From the NCBI GenBank assembly GCA_039932715.1, contig JBDTPN010000018.1, forward strand, positions 1-62,432: a stretch of DNA of 62,432 bases. The letters run 5' to 3'. Source of the DNA: ZC4RG30 sp039932715. Lineage in GTDB: Bacteria; Pseudomonadota; Gammaproteobacteria; Steroidobacterales; Steroidobacteraceae. The notes under the pieces were generated by a model. That model was not told where the DNA came from, did not search any database, and worked only from the letters and a program-made list of their open reading frames with translations. Position 1 is the stretch's first letter. Each line of letters starts with the position of its first letter. Positions 23,883 through 32,964 of the stretch are shown one piece after another. A program made the position numbers and the translations under genes.

Positions 23883-24935
23883 TCAGGCGTAGGTGTCGAG
23901 GATTCCTGCGTGGGCCATCCGCACAGCCTGCCGTTCTGGCCTGCTCAGTACCGCATCCTCACTCGGGTGGGTGAAGCGCCGCACCTCGGCAGCCTGTGCT
24001 TCCTGTCGCGGCGTATCGCGCGAGACACCGGCGTCGCCCAGCACCAGGCCCGATGCGTCAAACATCTCGCGCAGGCGCGGCAACGCGTCATTGAGAGCTG
24101 CCCGCGTATCAGCGTGCTGACTGCCAAACCAGACGCTGGTCACGTCGTTCTTCATGTCGATCTGTACATGCAAGGGGCCCAGGTGCTCGGGCGAGAGTGT
24201 CAGCGATCCACTCATTTGCCCCTGACTGGCCATCATCGTGAGTTTCGAGCCCAGTTCCTCTGCCCATCGCGCTGTTCCCACGTTGTGTTGCAGGGAGGGT
24301 TGCTGGGGCAAGGCGTTTGCGTTGATTTGTGTGAATGCATTGCCCAGTTGCGAAACCTGCTGCATCGGGCTGAAGTTCGCAGCAGGAGAAGCGATTGCGG
24401 AAAGTCCCGGGCGCTCGATCAATTCTCCAACCGGTGCCTGTGCTGACCCATCGGCCGTGTCGCCGGCCGCGTCGCTTGCGGCATTACTGGCGGCATCTTT
24501 GGTCGCAGTGACCAGCCACGCTGAGGTCAGTGCGTCGCTATCCGTTGCCATGTCCTGTTGCGCGGCATCCGGCCGCGCCGCTGCCGCGGCTGCTTGCACG
24601 GAAGTTACGGCCAATGGCTGCTTGAGCGGGGTTACGGGCACGGGTGCCGCAATCACCGGCATCAGCGCGGCAATAATCGCCTGGGTGGCTGCCTCTGCGG
24701 CTGGAATGGTTTCGTCCTCCGGGGCCGCATCGTGCGCTCCCCCGCTGCTGGGCGGCAATTCAGTCACTGCCTCCGGCAATTCGGCCATGCCCGATAACAT
24801 CATGGAGAAGAGACTGAAGCCAGAAGTTGCTTCTGCCTCTGGGCCTGGTACGGCGCCGACACCGCTAGCCGCGATGGCGGGATCAGGGCTCGGCGCAGGC
24901 GCGGCCGCATAGCCCAGGCTGGAAGTGATGGTCAT
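23883..24935 (-). CDS. fliK: Flagellar hook-length control protein FliK
   Basis: 350 aa. Low-complexity Ala-rich N-terminal and central part (the molecular ruler), then a C-terminal Flg_hook domain from about residue 240 (SGSLTLSPEHLGPLHVQIDM, ALPRLREMFDASGL) that touches FlhB to trigger the substrate switch. The start is ATG 24935 after AGAGG; an in-frame TTG at 24956 is less likely. Last gene of the fleR/fliE-to-fliK run. Confidence 0.93.
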   Translation of the reverse strand: MTITSSLGYAAAPAPSPDPAIAASGVGAVPGPEAEATSGFSLFSMMLSGMAELPEAVTELPPSSGGAHDAAPEDETIPAAEAATQAIIAALMPVIAAPVPVTPLKQPLAVTSVQAAAAAARPDAAQQDMATDSDALTSAWLVTATKDAASNAASDAAGDTADGSAQAPVGELIERPGLSAIASPAANFSPMQQVSQLGNAFTQINANALPQQPSLQHNVGTARWAEELGSKLTMMASQGQMSGSLTLSPEHLGPLHVQIDMKNDVTSVWFGSQHADTRAALNDALPRLREMFDASGLVLGDAGVSRDTPRQEAQAAEVRRFTHPSEDAVLSRPERQAVRMAHAGILDTYA

Positions 24936-24952
24936 GTTCTGTCCTCTGGAAT

Positions 24953-25402
24953 TCAACGCTGCACTCTTGCGCCGCGCGACATGCGCTGCGCGCGATCATC
25001 GGTTTCGAGCTGGTCGCGTCGTTCGTCCTGGCGCCGCTCCTCACCTGTCCAGCGATCGACTACTACTGCAAGCGCCTTCGAGCGCTGCGCGGCGTTCTGC
25101 CAGCGATGCGTCTCGGCGCCAAGATCCTCGCGGGCTCGAGCCACTATGCGCTCCTGTTGCCTCTGCGCCTCGGCCAGACGCGAGAGGAATACCTGGAAGT
25201 CGCGCAACGAGGTGCTCATGAGGCCCTTGGTCGCCACCTTGCTAAAGGAGGCTGCATAGTCCACGTGATAGCGTGCCAGCTCCTGAAGTTTGGCTTCAGC
25301 CTCGGTAACCCGGCGCTGCGCATTGGCCATGGCCTGCATGCGCTCACGTTCCACGTCGTCCAGGACCTTTCGCACTGGAGCCATGCTTTTGCTGCGTGTC
25401 AC
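24953..25402 (-). CDS. fliJ: Flagellar export protein FliJ
   Basis: 149 aa, almost entirely helical and coiled-coil (ERERMQAMANAQRRVTEAEAK, RLAEAQRQQERIVARARED), the expected shape and length for FliJ, which contacts FlhA and the FliI ring. The start is GTG 25402 overlapping the fliI TGA (GTGA); ATG 25384 is an alternative. Assigned by shape and position between fliI and fliK. Confidence 0.85.
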   Translation of the reverse strand: MTRSKSMAPVRKVLDDVERERMQAMANAQRRVTEAEAKLQELARYHVDYAASFSKVATKGLMSTSLRDFQVFLSRLAEAQRQQERIVARAREDLGAETHRWQNAAQRSKALAVVVDRWTGEERRQDERRDQLETDDRAQRMSRGARVQR

Positions 25403-26754
25403 TCAACTGCTCCAAACAATTCGGTCAGCTCGGCAGTGCTACGGGCAAGGCCCACACGTTCGTGCATTCCCTGCTGCAGAAAGCGCTGCAATGAAGGCCA
25501 TTGCGCGATGGCGGCATCGATGCGCGGATCGCTACCCCTTTGATAGGCACCAATGGCGACAAGATCGCGATTGTGCTGGTAAATGGACAGCATCTGTTTG
25601 AGACGGCGCGCGGCATCGACCTGCGACAAAGGCACGATGTCATGCATGACGCGGCTGATCGATGCCTCGATGTCGATGGCGGGATAGTGACCGGACTCGG
25701 CAATGCGGCGCGACAATGATATATGGCCATCCAGGATGGCGCGCGCACTGTCGGCAATGGGATCGTTCTGGTCATCGCCCTCTGCAAGAACAGTATAAAA
25801 AGCAGTGATAGAACCCGATCCTTCAGGTCCGTTGCCGGCGCGTTCCACCAGCTGCGGCAAGCGGGCGAATACCGATGGGGGGTACCCCTTGGTCGCGGGG
25901 GCCTCGCCGATGGCAAGGCCGATCTCGCGCTGCGCCTGCGCAAAACGCGTCAGGGAATCCATGATCAGCAGCACGTTCTTGCCACGATCGCGGAAATATT
26001 CAGCTATGGCCGTGGCCAGCCAGGCGCCATGCATGCGCATCAGCGGAGTGTGATCGGCGGGTGACGCCACGACCACTGCGCGCCGCCTGCCCTCCTCACC
26101 CAGGATCTTGTCGACGAATTCCTTTACTTCACGGCCGCGCTCGCCGATCAGGCCCACAACGATCACGTCAGCCTCGGTATACCGGGCCATCATGCCCAGC
26201 AACACACTCTTGCCAACCCCGCTGCCCGCAAACAGGCCGATGCGTTGACCGCGACCCACGGTCAGCAATGAATTAATTGCGCGTATTCCCACATCCAACG
26301 GGATGGTAATGGGAGCGCGCGACAGCGGATTGATGGGCACGCCGGTGAGGCGCGTGCGATCCTCGCAATTGAGTGGACCGCGACCATCCAGCGGTTCGCC
26401 GGCGCCGTCGATAACGCGGCCCAACAGCTCCGGTCCCACCCGCACGGTGCCTTCTCCCGGGCGGGGAATCACGCGTGCACTGGGCCGCAGTCCGTGTATG
26501 TCGCCAGTGGGCATGAGGAACAACCGGTCACCGGAGAAGCCAACCACCTCGGCCTCCACTTTTGCGCCGTCACCGCCCATCACCTCGCAACGATCTCCCA
26601 CTGCTGCCTGGCAGCCCACTGCTTCCAGTGTCAGGCCCACCATGCGCGTCAGCTGACCTTCCACCGGCGGCGGCGCCAGGCTGCTGATGTCGCGGATGGA
26701 CCTGGCCAGCTGTTCACTGAGAGTGGGTGCGGGCGTGCGCAGGGCCTGCGTCAT
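25399..26754 (-). CDS. fliI: Flagellum-specific ATPase FliI
   Basis: 451 aa F1-beta-like ATPase of the type III export apparatus. Walker A GSGVGKS at 177-183, export-ATPase signature PPSVFARLPQLVERAGNG, and Walker B VLLIMDSLTRFAQAQREIG. ATGA overlap with fliH. Confidence 0.98.
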   Translation of the reverse strand: MTQALRTPAPTLSEQLARSIRDISSLAPPPVEGQLTRMVGLTLEAVGCQAAVGDRCEVMGGDGAKVEAEVVGFSGDRLFLMPTGDIHGLRPSARVIPRPGEGTVRVGPELLGRVIDGAGEPLDGRGPLNCEDRTRLTGVPINPLSRAPITIPLDVGIRAINSLLTVGRGQRIGLFAGSGVGKSVLLGMMARYTEADVIVVGLIGERGREVKEFVDKILGEEGRRRAVVVASPADHTPLMRMHGAWLATAIAEYFRDRGKNVLLIMDSLTRFAQAQREIGLAIGEAPATKGYPPSVFARLPQLVERAGNGPEGSGSITAFYTVLAEGDDQNDPIADSARAILDGHISLSRRIAESGHYPAIDIEASISRVMHDIVPLSQVDAARRLKQMLSIYQHNRDLVAIGAYQRGSDPRIDAAIAQWPSLQRFLQQGMHERVGLARSTAELTELFGAVE

Positions 26755-27413
26755 GGTGGGGATTCCTGCTGCTCATCGCGGGTGAACCTGCGTTCTTCGC
26801 CGAGGATGGCAGTGATTGCTGCCGCGAGCCGCGACTCGATGCGTGCATCAATATGCGCAGCCTCGGCCGTCACGCGGCAATCTCCGCGCGACATCATGGG
26901 GTCTTCCTGGATGCTCCACGCGCTCTCTCCCTGCGGTGTCTCGAGGCGTTCCCTCAGCAACGCCGCATCCTCCGGATGCATCAGAACCCGTACATTGCGT
27001 GCGGCTGCCGGCAGTAATGCCACGGTCTCACGAACCACAGCGATGACCTGCGATGGATCTGTTTTCAATTCGCGCCGTATGAGTTGCCGGGCGATGGCAA
27101 TGGCCAGTTCCGCAATCTGCTCGTGCAGCTGCACCTGGGATTGCGCCAGCGGACGCGCAATAGCAGTCAACGTGGCGTCGAGGCCGCGCGCGGTGGCGTC
27201 CAGCTGGCTCAAGCGCGTGGCAATCTCCTGCTGCGCGGCGGCCAAACCAGTGGCCCTGCCCTCGGCCTCGGCTTCCTCCCATGCGGAGCGCTCCACGGCC
27301 TGCAGTTCGCCCACGGTGCGCCATTGTCGATTTGCAGCTGAACTCAGACCCTCGAAGACGGGCGCATTCCAGCGCTCGGCGAGGTCAGCGTTCTGCGCCG
27401 TGATCACGCTCAT
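26751..27413 (-). CDS. fliH: Flagellar assembly protein FliH
   Basis: 220 aa. Central helical region with Gly/Ala-spaced repeats, C-terminal domain resembling the F1 delta subunit (LAIAIARQLIRRELKTDPSQ, VRVLMHPEDAALL). Regulates FliI and tethers it to the C-ring. It begins inside the fliF stop (4-nt overlap), so fliG, normally between fliF and fliH, is missing here. Confidence 0.95.
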   Translation of the reverse strand: MSVITAQNADLAERWNAPVFEGLSSAANRQWRTVGELQAVERSAWEEAEAEGRATGLAAAQQEIATRLSQLDATARGLDATLTAIARPLAQSQVQLHEQIAELAIAIARQLIRRELKTDPSQVIAVVRETVALLPAAARNVRVLMHPEDAALLRERLETPQGESAWSIQEDPMMSRGDCRVTAEAAHIDARIESRLAAAITAILGEERRFTRDEQQESPP

Positions 27414-29059
27414 TCGCTACCCTGCACCCAACCCTTGACGACCTGTGCGGCCCGGGCCGGATCCTTGGAAACCAGGCTGCGTGCCTGGGCGATCTGTTGT
27501 TCGTATGCCAGCGCTGTCGCGGGAGCCGGTGCCTGCGCCTGGATGAGCGCCGGACCGCCGGCATTGCCGGCAGGGCCCTGCGACTCCGCAAGCGCCTTCA
27601 CGCCCTGCATCAGGTTCTTGATCAGCGGCCTGACGATGAACAGCAGCAGCAACACCACAATCACAAGGCCGGCCACCAGCTTGGCGATATCGCGCATCAG
27701 CGGTTTCTCCCAGATGGGAATCTTGTCCATCTCCGGTCCAGCCAGAGTGGCCTCTGCGTTGAAGCCCTGGTTGATCACCGAAACACTGTCGCCGCGCTTT
27801 TCATCAAATCCGACTGCGTCTTTTACCAGTGTGGTAACCCTGGCTATCTGGGCTTCCGTCAGTGGCGTGTCCTTGCCCTTGCCATCGGCCTCGCTGCTAT
27901 GCAGGTTGTCCACCAGCACCGCAACCGAAAGGCGCTGCAAGCGACCTGCGGGTTGGCGTGTATAGGCAATGGTGCGATCAATCTCGTAGCTGCGCGTCGC
28001 CTGACGCGAACTGCTGTCTGGGCCGCTGGAAGCGACTTCAGTGGCTTGCGCTGCGGGAGTTGCAGCAGCTTTTCCACCCGCGGCGGGAGTGGCTGCGGCA
28101 GCCAGGGGAGCCACCGTGCCGCCCTGCGGCGGCTGATTGGTCAATGCACCGGGCACGCCCTGGTCAGCAGCACCGCCGCGGCTTTGTTCTTCGGAAGTCT
28201 GCTCACTGCGGACTACCTGACTTTGTGGTGCGTATTGCTCACGGGCTTCTTCGGTGGCGGACATCTCGATCTGTGCCACGACCTGCGCTCGCACTCGCCC
28301 CCTGCCCAGCATCGGGGTCAGCAGGGACTCAATGCGCTGCGAATAGTCCTCTTCCATGCGACGAGCGATGTCCATTTGGTGTTCGCGCTGCGCAAACTCG
28401 CCATCCCCTTCTGGTGCGGACAGCAGGCGGCCCTGATTATCCACCACCGTGATCTGGTCCGCATCGAGTTCCGGAATGCTGGACGCCACCAGATTGATGA
28501 TCGCAGTCACCTGTTCATTTTCCAGACGGCGCCCGGACTTGAGTGCGAGGAAAACCGAGGCGCTGCCCTTGCGACGATCACGCACGAAGGCAGACTGCTG
28601 CGGCACGGCCAGATGCACGCGTGCGGATTCCACCTGTTTCAAGCTTGAGATGGTGCGCGCCAGTTCTGTTTCCAGCGCGTGCTGGTAGCGCGCGGCCTCC
28701 ATGAACTGACTGACACCGAATCCCGGATCCTTTTCCATCAGGGAGAAACCGCCACTCTCCGGAAGTCCCTTGGCAGCCAGTTTCATGCGGGCATCACTGA
28801 CGCGATCAGCAGGAACGGTGATGGCGCCATTTCCGGAATCAACCCGGTACGGTATGCCCGCCTGCTCCAGGGATTGCACAACCTGCGACGCATCCGCCGT
28901 ACCGAGGTTGCCAAACAGCAAGCTGTATGTGGGTCCCTGCGACCACAGCACGATGCCTACACCGGCAGCAATCGCGGCGGCAACGCCTATCAGCAACAGC
29001 AACGGCTTGACGCCTGCGGCCAGACGGTTTGGGGGTGCGTTGGCGACTTCGGTGCTCAT
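27410..29059 (-). CDS. fliF: Flagellar MS-ring protein FliF
   Basis: 549 aa. N-terminal TM (VKPLLLLIGVAAAIAAGVGI), YscJ-like ring domains (DSGNGAITVPADRVSDARMKLAAKGLP, SARVHLAVPQQSAF), a Gly/Ala-rich variable loop near residues 300-345, a second TM (LVAGLVIVVLLLLFIVRPL) and a cytoplasmic tail for FliG binding (ARSLVSKDPARAAQVVKGWV). Its cognate fliG is about 18 kb away, at 8181-9179. Confidence 0.98.
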   Translation of the reverse strand: MSTEVANAPPNRLAAGVKPLLLLIGVAAAIAAGVGIVLWSQGPTYSLLFGNLGTADASQVVQSLEQAGIPYRVDSGNGAITVPADRVSDARMKLAAKGLPESGGFSLMEKDPGFGVSQFMEAARYQHALETELARTISSLKQVESARVHLAVPQQSAFVRDRRKGSASVFLALKSGRRLENEQVTAIINLVASSIPELDADQITVVDNQGRLLSAPEGDGEFAQREHQMDIARRMEEDYSQRIESLLTPMLGRGRVRAQVVAQIEMSATEEAREQYAPQSQVVRSEQTSEEQSRGGAADQGVPGALTNQPPQGGTVAPLAAAATPAAGGKAAATPAAQATEVASSGPDSSSRQATRSYEIDRTIAYTRQPAGRLQRLSVAVLVDNLHSSEADGKGKDTPLTEAQIARVTTLVKDAVGFDEKRGDSVSVINQGFNAEATLAGPEMDKIPIWEKPLMRDIAKLVAGLVIVVLLLLFIVRPLIKNLMQGVKALAESQGPAGNAGGPALIQAQAPAPATALAYEQQIAQARSLVSKDPARAAQVVKGWVQGSE

Positions 29060-29084
29060 GTTCGACTCTTGGTGTTATTCATCT

Positions 29085-29438
29085 TCAGATGGGCATGTTC
29101 ATGATTTCCTGGTACGCACTGACCAGGCGGTTTCTGACTTCTGCTGTTGCGCGAAACGACACGCTGGCTTTCTGCGTTTCCAGCATCACCTGCGATAGCT
29201 CGATGCCAGGCGTGCCTTTCTCGAACGCAGTGGCGATATTGGTGGCCTTGGCCTGCGCCTCGTTGACCCGTTCCAATCCCCGGCGCATCACATTGGCGAA
29301 GCTGGGCTGCGAAGCTCCTGCGGCCGATCCCGCACCGCCCAGCTCCTGCGCCGGGCGCAGTTGCGGCGCACCGATTTTGGTCTGCTGCTGTAGCGACCGG
29401 ATCTGCGCGAGAACGCTGTCTATCTGCATGTTGCTCAT
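29085..29438 (-). CDS. fliE: Flagellar hook-basal body protein FliE
   Basis: 117 aa with the FliE C-terminus GIELSQVMLETQKASVSFRA and VSAYQEIMNMPI. Joins the MS ring to the rod and is an early export substrate. It starts 19 nt after the fleR-like stop; I found no sigma-54 site in the end of that gene, so fliE is probably transcribed from the fleR promoter. Confidence 0.95.
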   Translation of the reverse strand: MSNMQIDSVLAQIRSLQQQTKIGAPQLRPAQELGGAGSAAGASQPSFANVMRRGLERVNEAQAKATNIATAFEKGTPGIELSQVMLETQKASVSFRATAEVRNRLVSAYQEIMNMPI

Positions 29439-29456
29439 TGGTTTGCTCCCAGGAAT

Positions 29457-30512
29457 TCAGGCGGCAGGTACTTGAACGCCGGTGGCCCGCAATCTGGCGA
29501 GCTTGTAGCGCAGGGTTCGGGCACTGATACCCAACCGGTCGGCAACATCGCGACGTGAGTCGCCAGCGCCCAGGGCATTGAGTATCAAATCGCGTTCGGT
29601 ATTGCGCAGTGAGCCACGCAGTTCGCCCTTGCCCGCTACCGGTGTCGGTGCTGCCTGTGGCTGTGCTGCCGGTGTCTGTGCATGTGTCTTTGGCTGTGTC
29701 TGTGACGCGGGGCTGCACGGCACCGGTTCAAAATGCAGGTGTTCAGGACCGATCACAGGTCCGGTGCTGAGCACCAGCGCACGCTGCAGCAGGTTGTCCA
29801 GTTCGCGTATATTCCCCGGCCAGGCATAGGTCAACAGCAGGTGTGCCGCATCTGCACTGAGTGCCGGGATTGCAGTGCCGCGCTTGCAACGGCTGGCCAG
29901 CAGCAGCATAGCCAGGGGCAGGATGTCATCGCGCCGCTCGCGCAGTGGCGACAGCGCCAACGGAAATACGCAGAGCCTGTAATAGAGGTCTTCGCGGAAT
30001 CTACCTGCCTGTACCTCGGCGCGCAGGTGACGATTGGTAGTGGCGATCACGCGCACGTCCAGCGCCACCACTGAACGACCGCCCAGGCGCTCCACTTCAC
30101 GCTCCTGCAGCACCCGCAACAGCTTCGCTTGCAGGGCCAGCGGCATCTCAGTGACTTCATCCAGCAACAACGTGCCGCCCTGTGCCTGTTCGAACTTTCC
30201 TGTATGCATGGTGTGAGCACCGGTGAAGGCACCGCGCTCATGGCCAAACAGGATGGCCTCCAGCATGTTTTCGGGAATGGCTGCACAGTTGACGGCGACG
30301 AAAGGTTTTCCCGCCCGCGGTGAGCGCTCGTGTATGAAGCGCGACAGGACTTCCTTACCGGTGCCTGATTCGCCGGTGATCATCACCGTGCAGTCAGTGA
30401 CGGCTACGCGCAGCGCCAGCTCCTGGATGGCTCGGGACTTTTGCGCAACGGCCACCGGATCGCGTTGCGTTGTCCGCGCCGGAATCGCCTCATCTGTGCT
30501 TTGAAGATTCAT
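29457..30512 (-). CDS. FleR-like sigma-54 activator without a receiver domain
   Basis: 351 aa. AAA+ domain with Walker A GESGTGKE at 47-54, sigma-54 contact loop GAFTGA at 94-99, Walker B TLLLDEV, and a C-terminal Fis-type helix-turn-helix (DVADRLGISARTLRYKLARL). Best match in memory is FleR, which activates class III genes, but FleR normally has about 120 N-terminal receiver residues and a kinase partner FleS. Both are missing here; only about 20 residues precede the AAA+ domain. The start is uncertain: ATG 30512 (only about 3 nt after the predicted sigma-54 start) or GTG 30455. Confidence 0.88.
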   Translation of the reverse strand: MNLQSTDEAIPARTTQRDPVAVAQKSRAIQELALRVAVTDCTVMITGESGTGKEVLSRFIHERSPRAGKPFVAVNCAAIPENMLEAILFGHERGAFTGAHTMHTGKFEQAQGGTLLLDEVTEMPLALQAKLLRVLQEREVERLGGRSVVALDVRVIATTNRHLRAEVQAGRFREDLYYRLCVFPLALSPLRERRDDILPLAMLLLASRCKRGTAIPALSADAAHLLLTYAWPGNIRELDNLLQRALVLSTGPVIGPEHLHFEPVPCSPASQTQPKTHAQTPAAQPQAAPTPVAGKGELRGSLRNTERDLILNALGAGDSRRDVADRLGISARTLRYKLARLRATGVQVPAA

Positions 30513-30525
30513 GCCCTGTGTATAG

Positions 30526-30541
30526 AGCAAGATCCGTGCCG
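30526..30541 (-). promoter_or_regulatory. Sigma-54 promoter of the fleR-like gene
   Basis: CGGCAC-N5-TTGCT, one mismatch to the consensus. The predicted start is near 30515, only about 3 nt upstream of the ATG at 30512, which implies a leaderless mRNA or a downstream GTG start. Confidence 0.72.
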
Positions 30542-30560
30542 GAAGAGATCTGCCGCCTGT

Positions 30561-30574
30561 GTGACCTGTGTCAC
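30561..30574. promoter_or_regulatory. Inverted repeat upstream of the fleR-like promoter
   Basis: GTGAC-CTGT-GTCAC, 5-bp arms, centred about 53 bp upstream of the predicted start. It resembles the palindrome before fliG (9245-9258) and is a candidate enhancer for FleQ. Confidence 0.45.
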
Positions 30575-30625
30575 GAAAACTGCAGGTTTCAGCGCCTCTT
30601 CAGTGGTTCGCGAGCCGAGGCCGCG

Positions 30626-31750
<1,125 letters not shown>

Positions 31751-31802
31751 TCTTGTTGAATCTGCCGCTCGCTGTTGGTGGAATTATTCTTCCATGTGCG
31801 TC

Positions 31803-31820
31803 GCGTCAAAAAAGTGACGC
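31803..31820. promoter_or_regulatory. FleQ-box-like palindrome upstream of fleQ
   Basis: GCGTCA-AAAAAG-TGACGC. The half-sites GTCA-N6-TGAC have the same spacing as the published P. aeruginosa FleQ consensus GTCAATAAATTGAC. It covers the likely -10 region of fleQ, consistent with autorepression (inference). Confidence 0.5.
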
Positions 31821-31840
31821 ATCGCACCAGCGTATGTCAA
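31812..31840 (-). promoter_or_regulatory. Possible sigma-70 promoter of fleQ
   Basis: A perfect -35 TTGACA at 31840-31835. With 17-bp spacing the -10 is a poor TCACTT at 31817-31812, overlapping the palindrome, so an activator may be needed or the promoter may lie elsewhere. Confidence 0.4.
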
Positions 31841-31863
31841 CGACGTGTGATCTCCGTCATGAT

Positions 31864-32433
31864 TCAGGCGCGCCGTGGCTGGCGAACGCCTGCAACGCCC
31901 CGCCGATGACGGCGAAACGCCAGCTTTTCTATCAAGTCAGCAGTGGCTTCGCCCGGCGGGGTGAATTCCGCCTTGACCTGGCCGTCCGAATTGACGCCCG
32001 AGATCCTGGCCACCAGCACCAGGGGCTGGGCAATGCAGTCGCGCAGGTAGATTTCGAGCAGCCCCATGGTGCCAACCTGCGGGAATGGCGTTTGGGAGCG
32101 CCACGTCGCACCCAGTGCATTGAAGCGTATGGAGGCAGGCTGCGGGCGCGGCACGCTGGCGGCAAGAATCTGCCCCAGCAGGTCCATCACCAGGTTCATC
32201 TTGACCTCAAGTCGCATCAGGTCAGCCGCGTTTGGCGACTTGTCATCCTGCAAGTCCACCGAACCGTGTTCTTCTATGGCAGCGCAGACCTGCAGGGTCT
32301 TGATGTTGCGATCGGTGATGCTTGCAACTGCAATGCTGTCCAGGGGCGCGCGCAGCGGTTTCCAGGCTATGGGCAGCACGTCCTGGTAGGCAAGCTCTTC
32401 GTAGAGCACGATGGTGTCGACGCCTTCGTACAT
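31864..32433 (-). CDS. Probable atypical PilZ-like protein in the flagellar locus
   Basis: 189 aa, cytoplasmic. N-terminal domain (ELAYQDVLPIAWKPL), a central helix ADLMRLEVKMNLVMDLLGQIL that could mediate oligomerisation, then a beta-rich C-terminal part with QVGTMGLLEIYL and LVLVARI. The layout recalls tetrameric PilZ proteins of Xanthomonas, but the classical RxxxR and D/NxSxxG motifs are not convincingly present, so c-di-GMP binding is doubtful. It occupies the place of fliT between fliS and fleQ. Assignment is tentative. Confidence 0.6.
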   Translation of the reverse strand: MYEGVDTIVLYEELAYQDVLPIAWKPLRAPLDSIAVASITDRNIKTLQVCAAIEEHGSVDLQDDKSPNAADLMRLEVKMNLVMDLLGQILAASVPRPQPASIRFNALGATWRSQTPFPQVGTMGLLEIYLRDCIAQPLVLVARISGVNSDGQVKAEFTPPGEATADLIEKLAFRRHRRGVAGVRQPRRA

Positions 32434-32478
32434 ACCGGCGAACTTAGTCCTTAAGTAAGGCGGATTCCGTTATCCAGG

Positions 32479-32895
32479 TCACGTGGCGGTCTGGGCACCC
32501 CGGGCGTTGGGGTCTATTGCGACCCATGCACTGCGGATTTCCCTCAAAAGATGACCCACCTCATCCAGGAGTTCCGGACGGCTCTCGACGCTGGCCTTCA
32601 TAAGCTGGCGGCAGCAGTAATCGTAAATGTCGGCCATATTGGCCGCGATCTGGCCGCCGGCTTCGTAATTCAGGCTGGCGCGCAACTCGTCGATAATGGC
32701 CACTGCACGATGGATCATGCGCGCCTTGTGTCCCTGCGCACCGTTTGCCATTGCACCACGCGCCACTGCAATACGTTCCAGGGCGCCGTCCATGAGCATG
32801 ACAATGAGTCGATGCGGATCAGCGGCTGCAACCTTGCCATGGGCTGCCACGGACTGATACGCGGCAAGGCTGGAACTGTTCGAATAGGCCGACAT
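32479..32895 (-). CDS. fliS: Flagellin export chaperone FliS
   Basis: 138 aa four-helix protein: YQSVAAHGKVAAADPHRLIVMLMDGALERI, a MIHRA helix, LNYEAGGQIAANMADIYDYC. Binds the flagellin C-terminus to prevent premature polymerisation. GGAG precedes the ATG by about 9 nt. Lies between fliD and the PilZ-like gene. Confidence 0.96.
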   Translation of the reverse strand: MSAYSNSSSLAAYQSVAAHGKVAAADPHRLIVMLMDGALERIAVARGAMANGAQGHKARMIHRAVAIIDELRASLNYEAGGQIAANMADIYDYCCRQLMKASVESRPELLDEVGHLLREIRSAWVAIDPNARGAQTAT

Positions 32896-32964
32896 GAATA
32901 TGCTCCGGGGGGTACAAGGAGCTTAACGGCATATTTCGCGAGGCCTTTAGCCCCATAACCTGCA

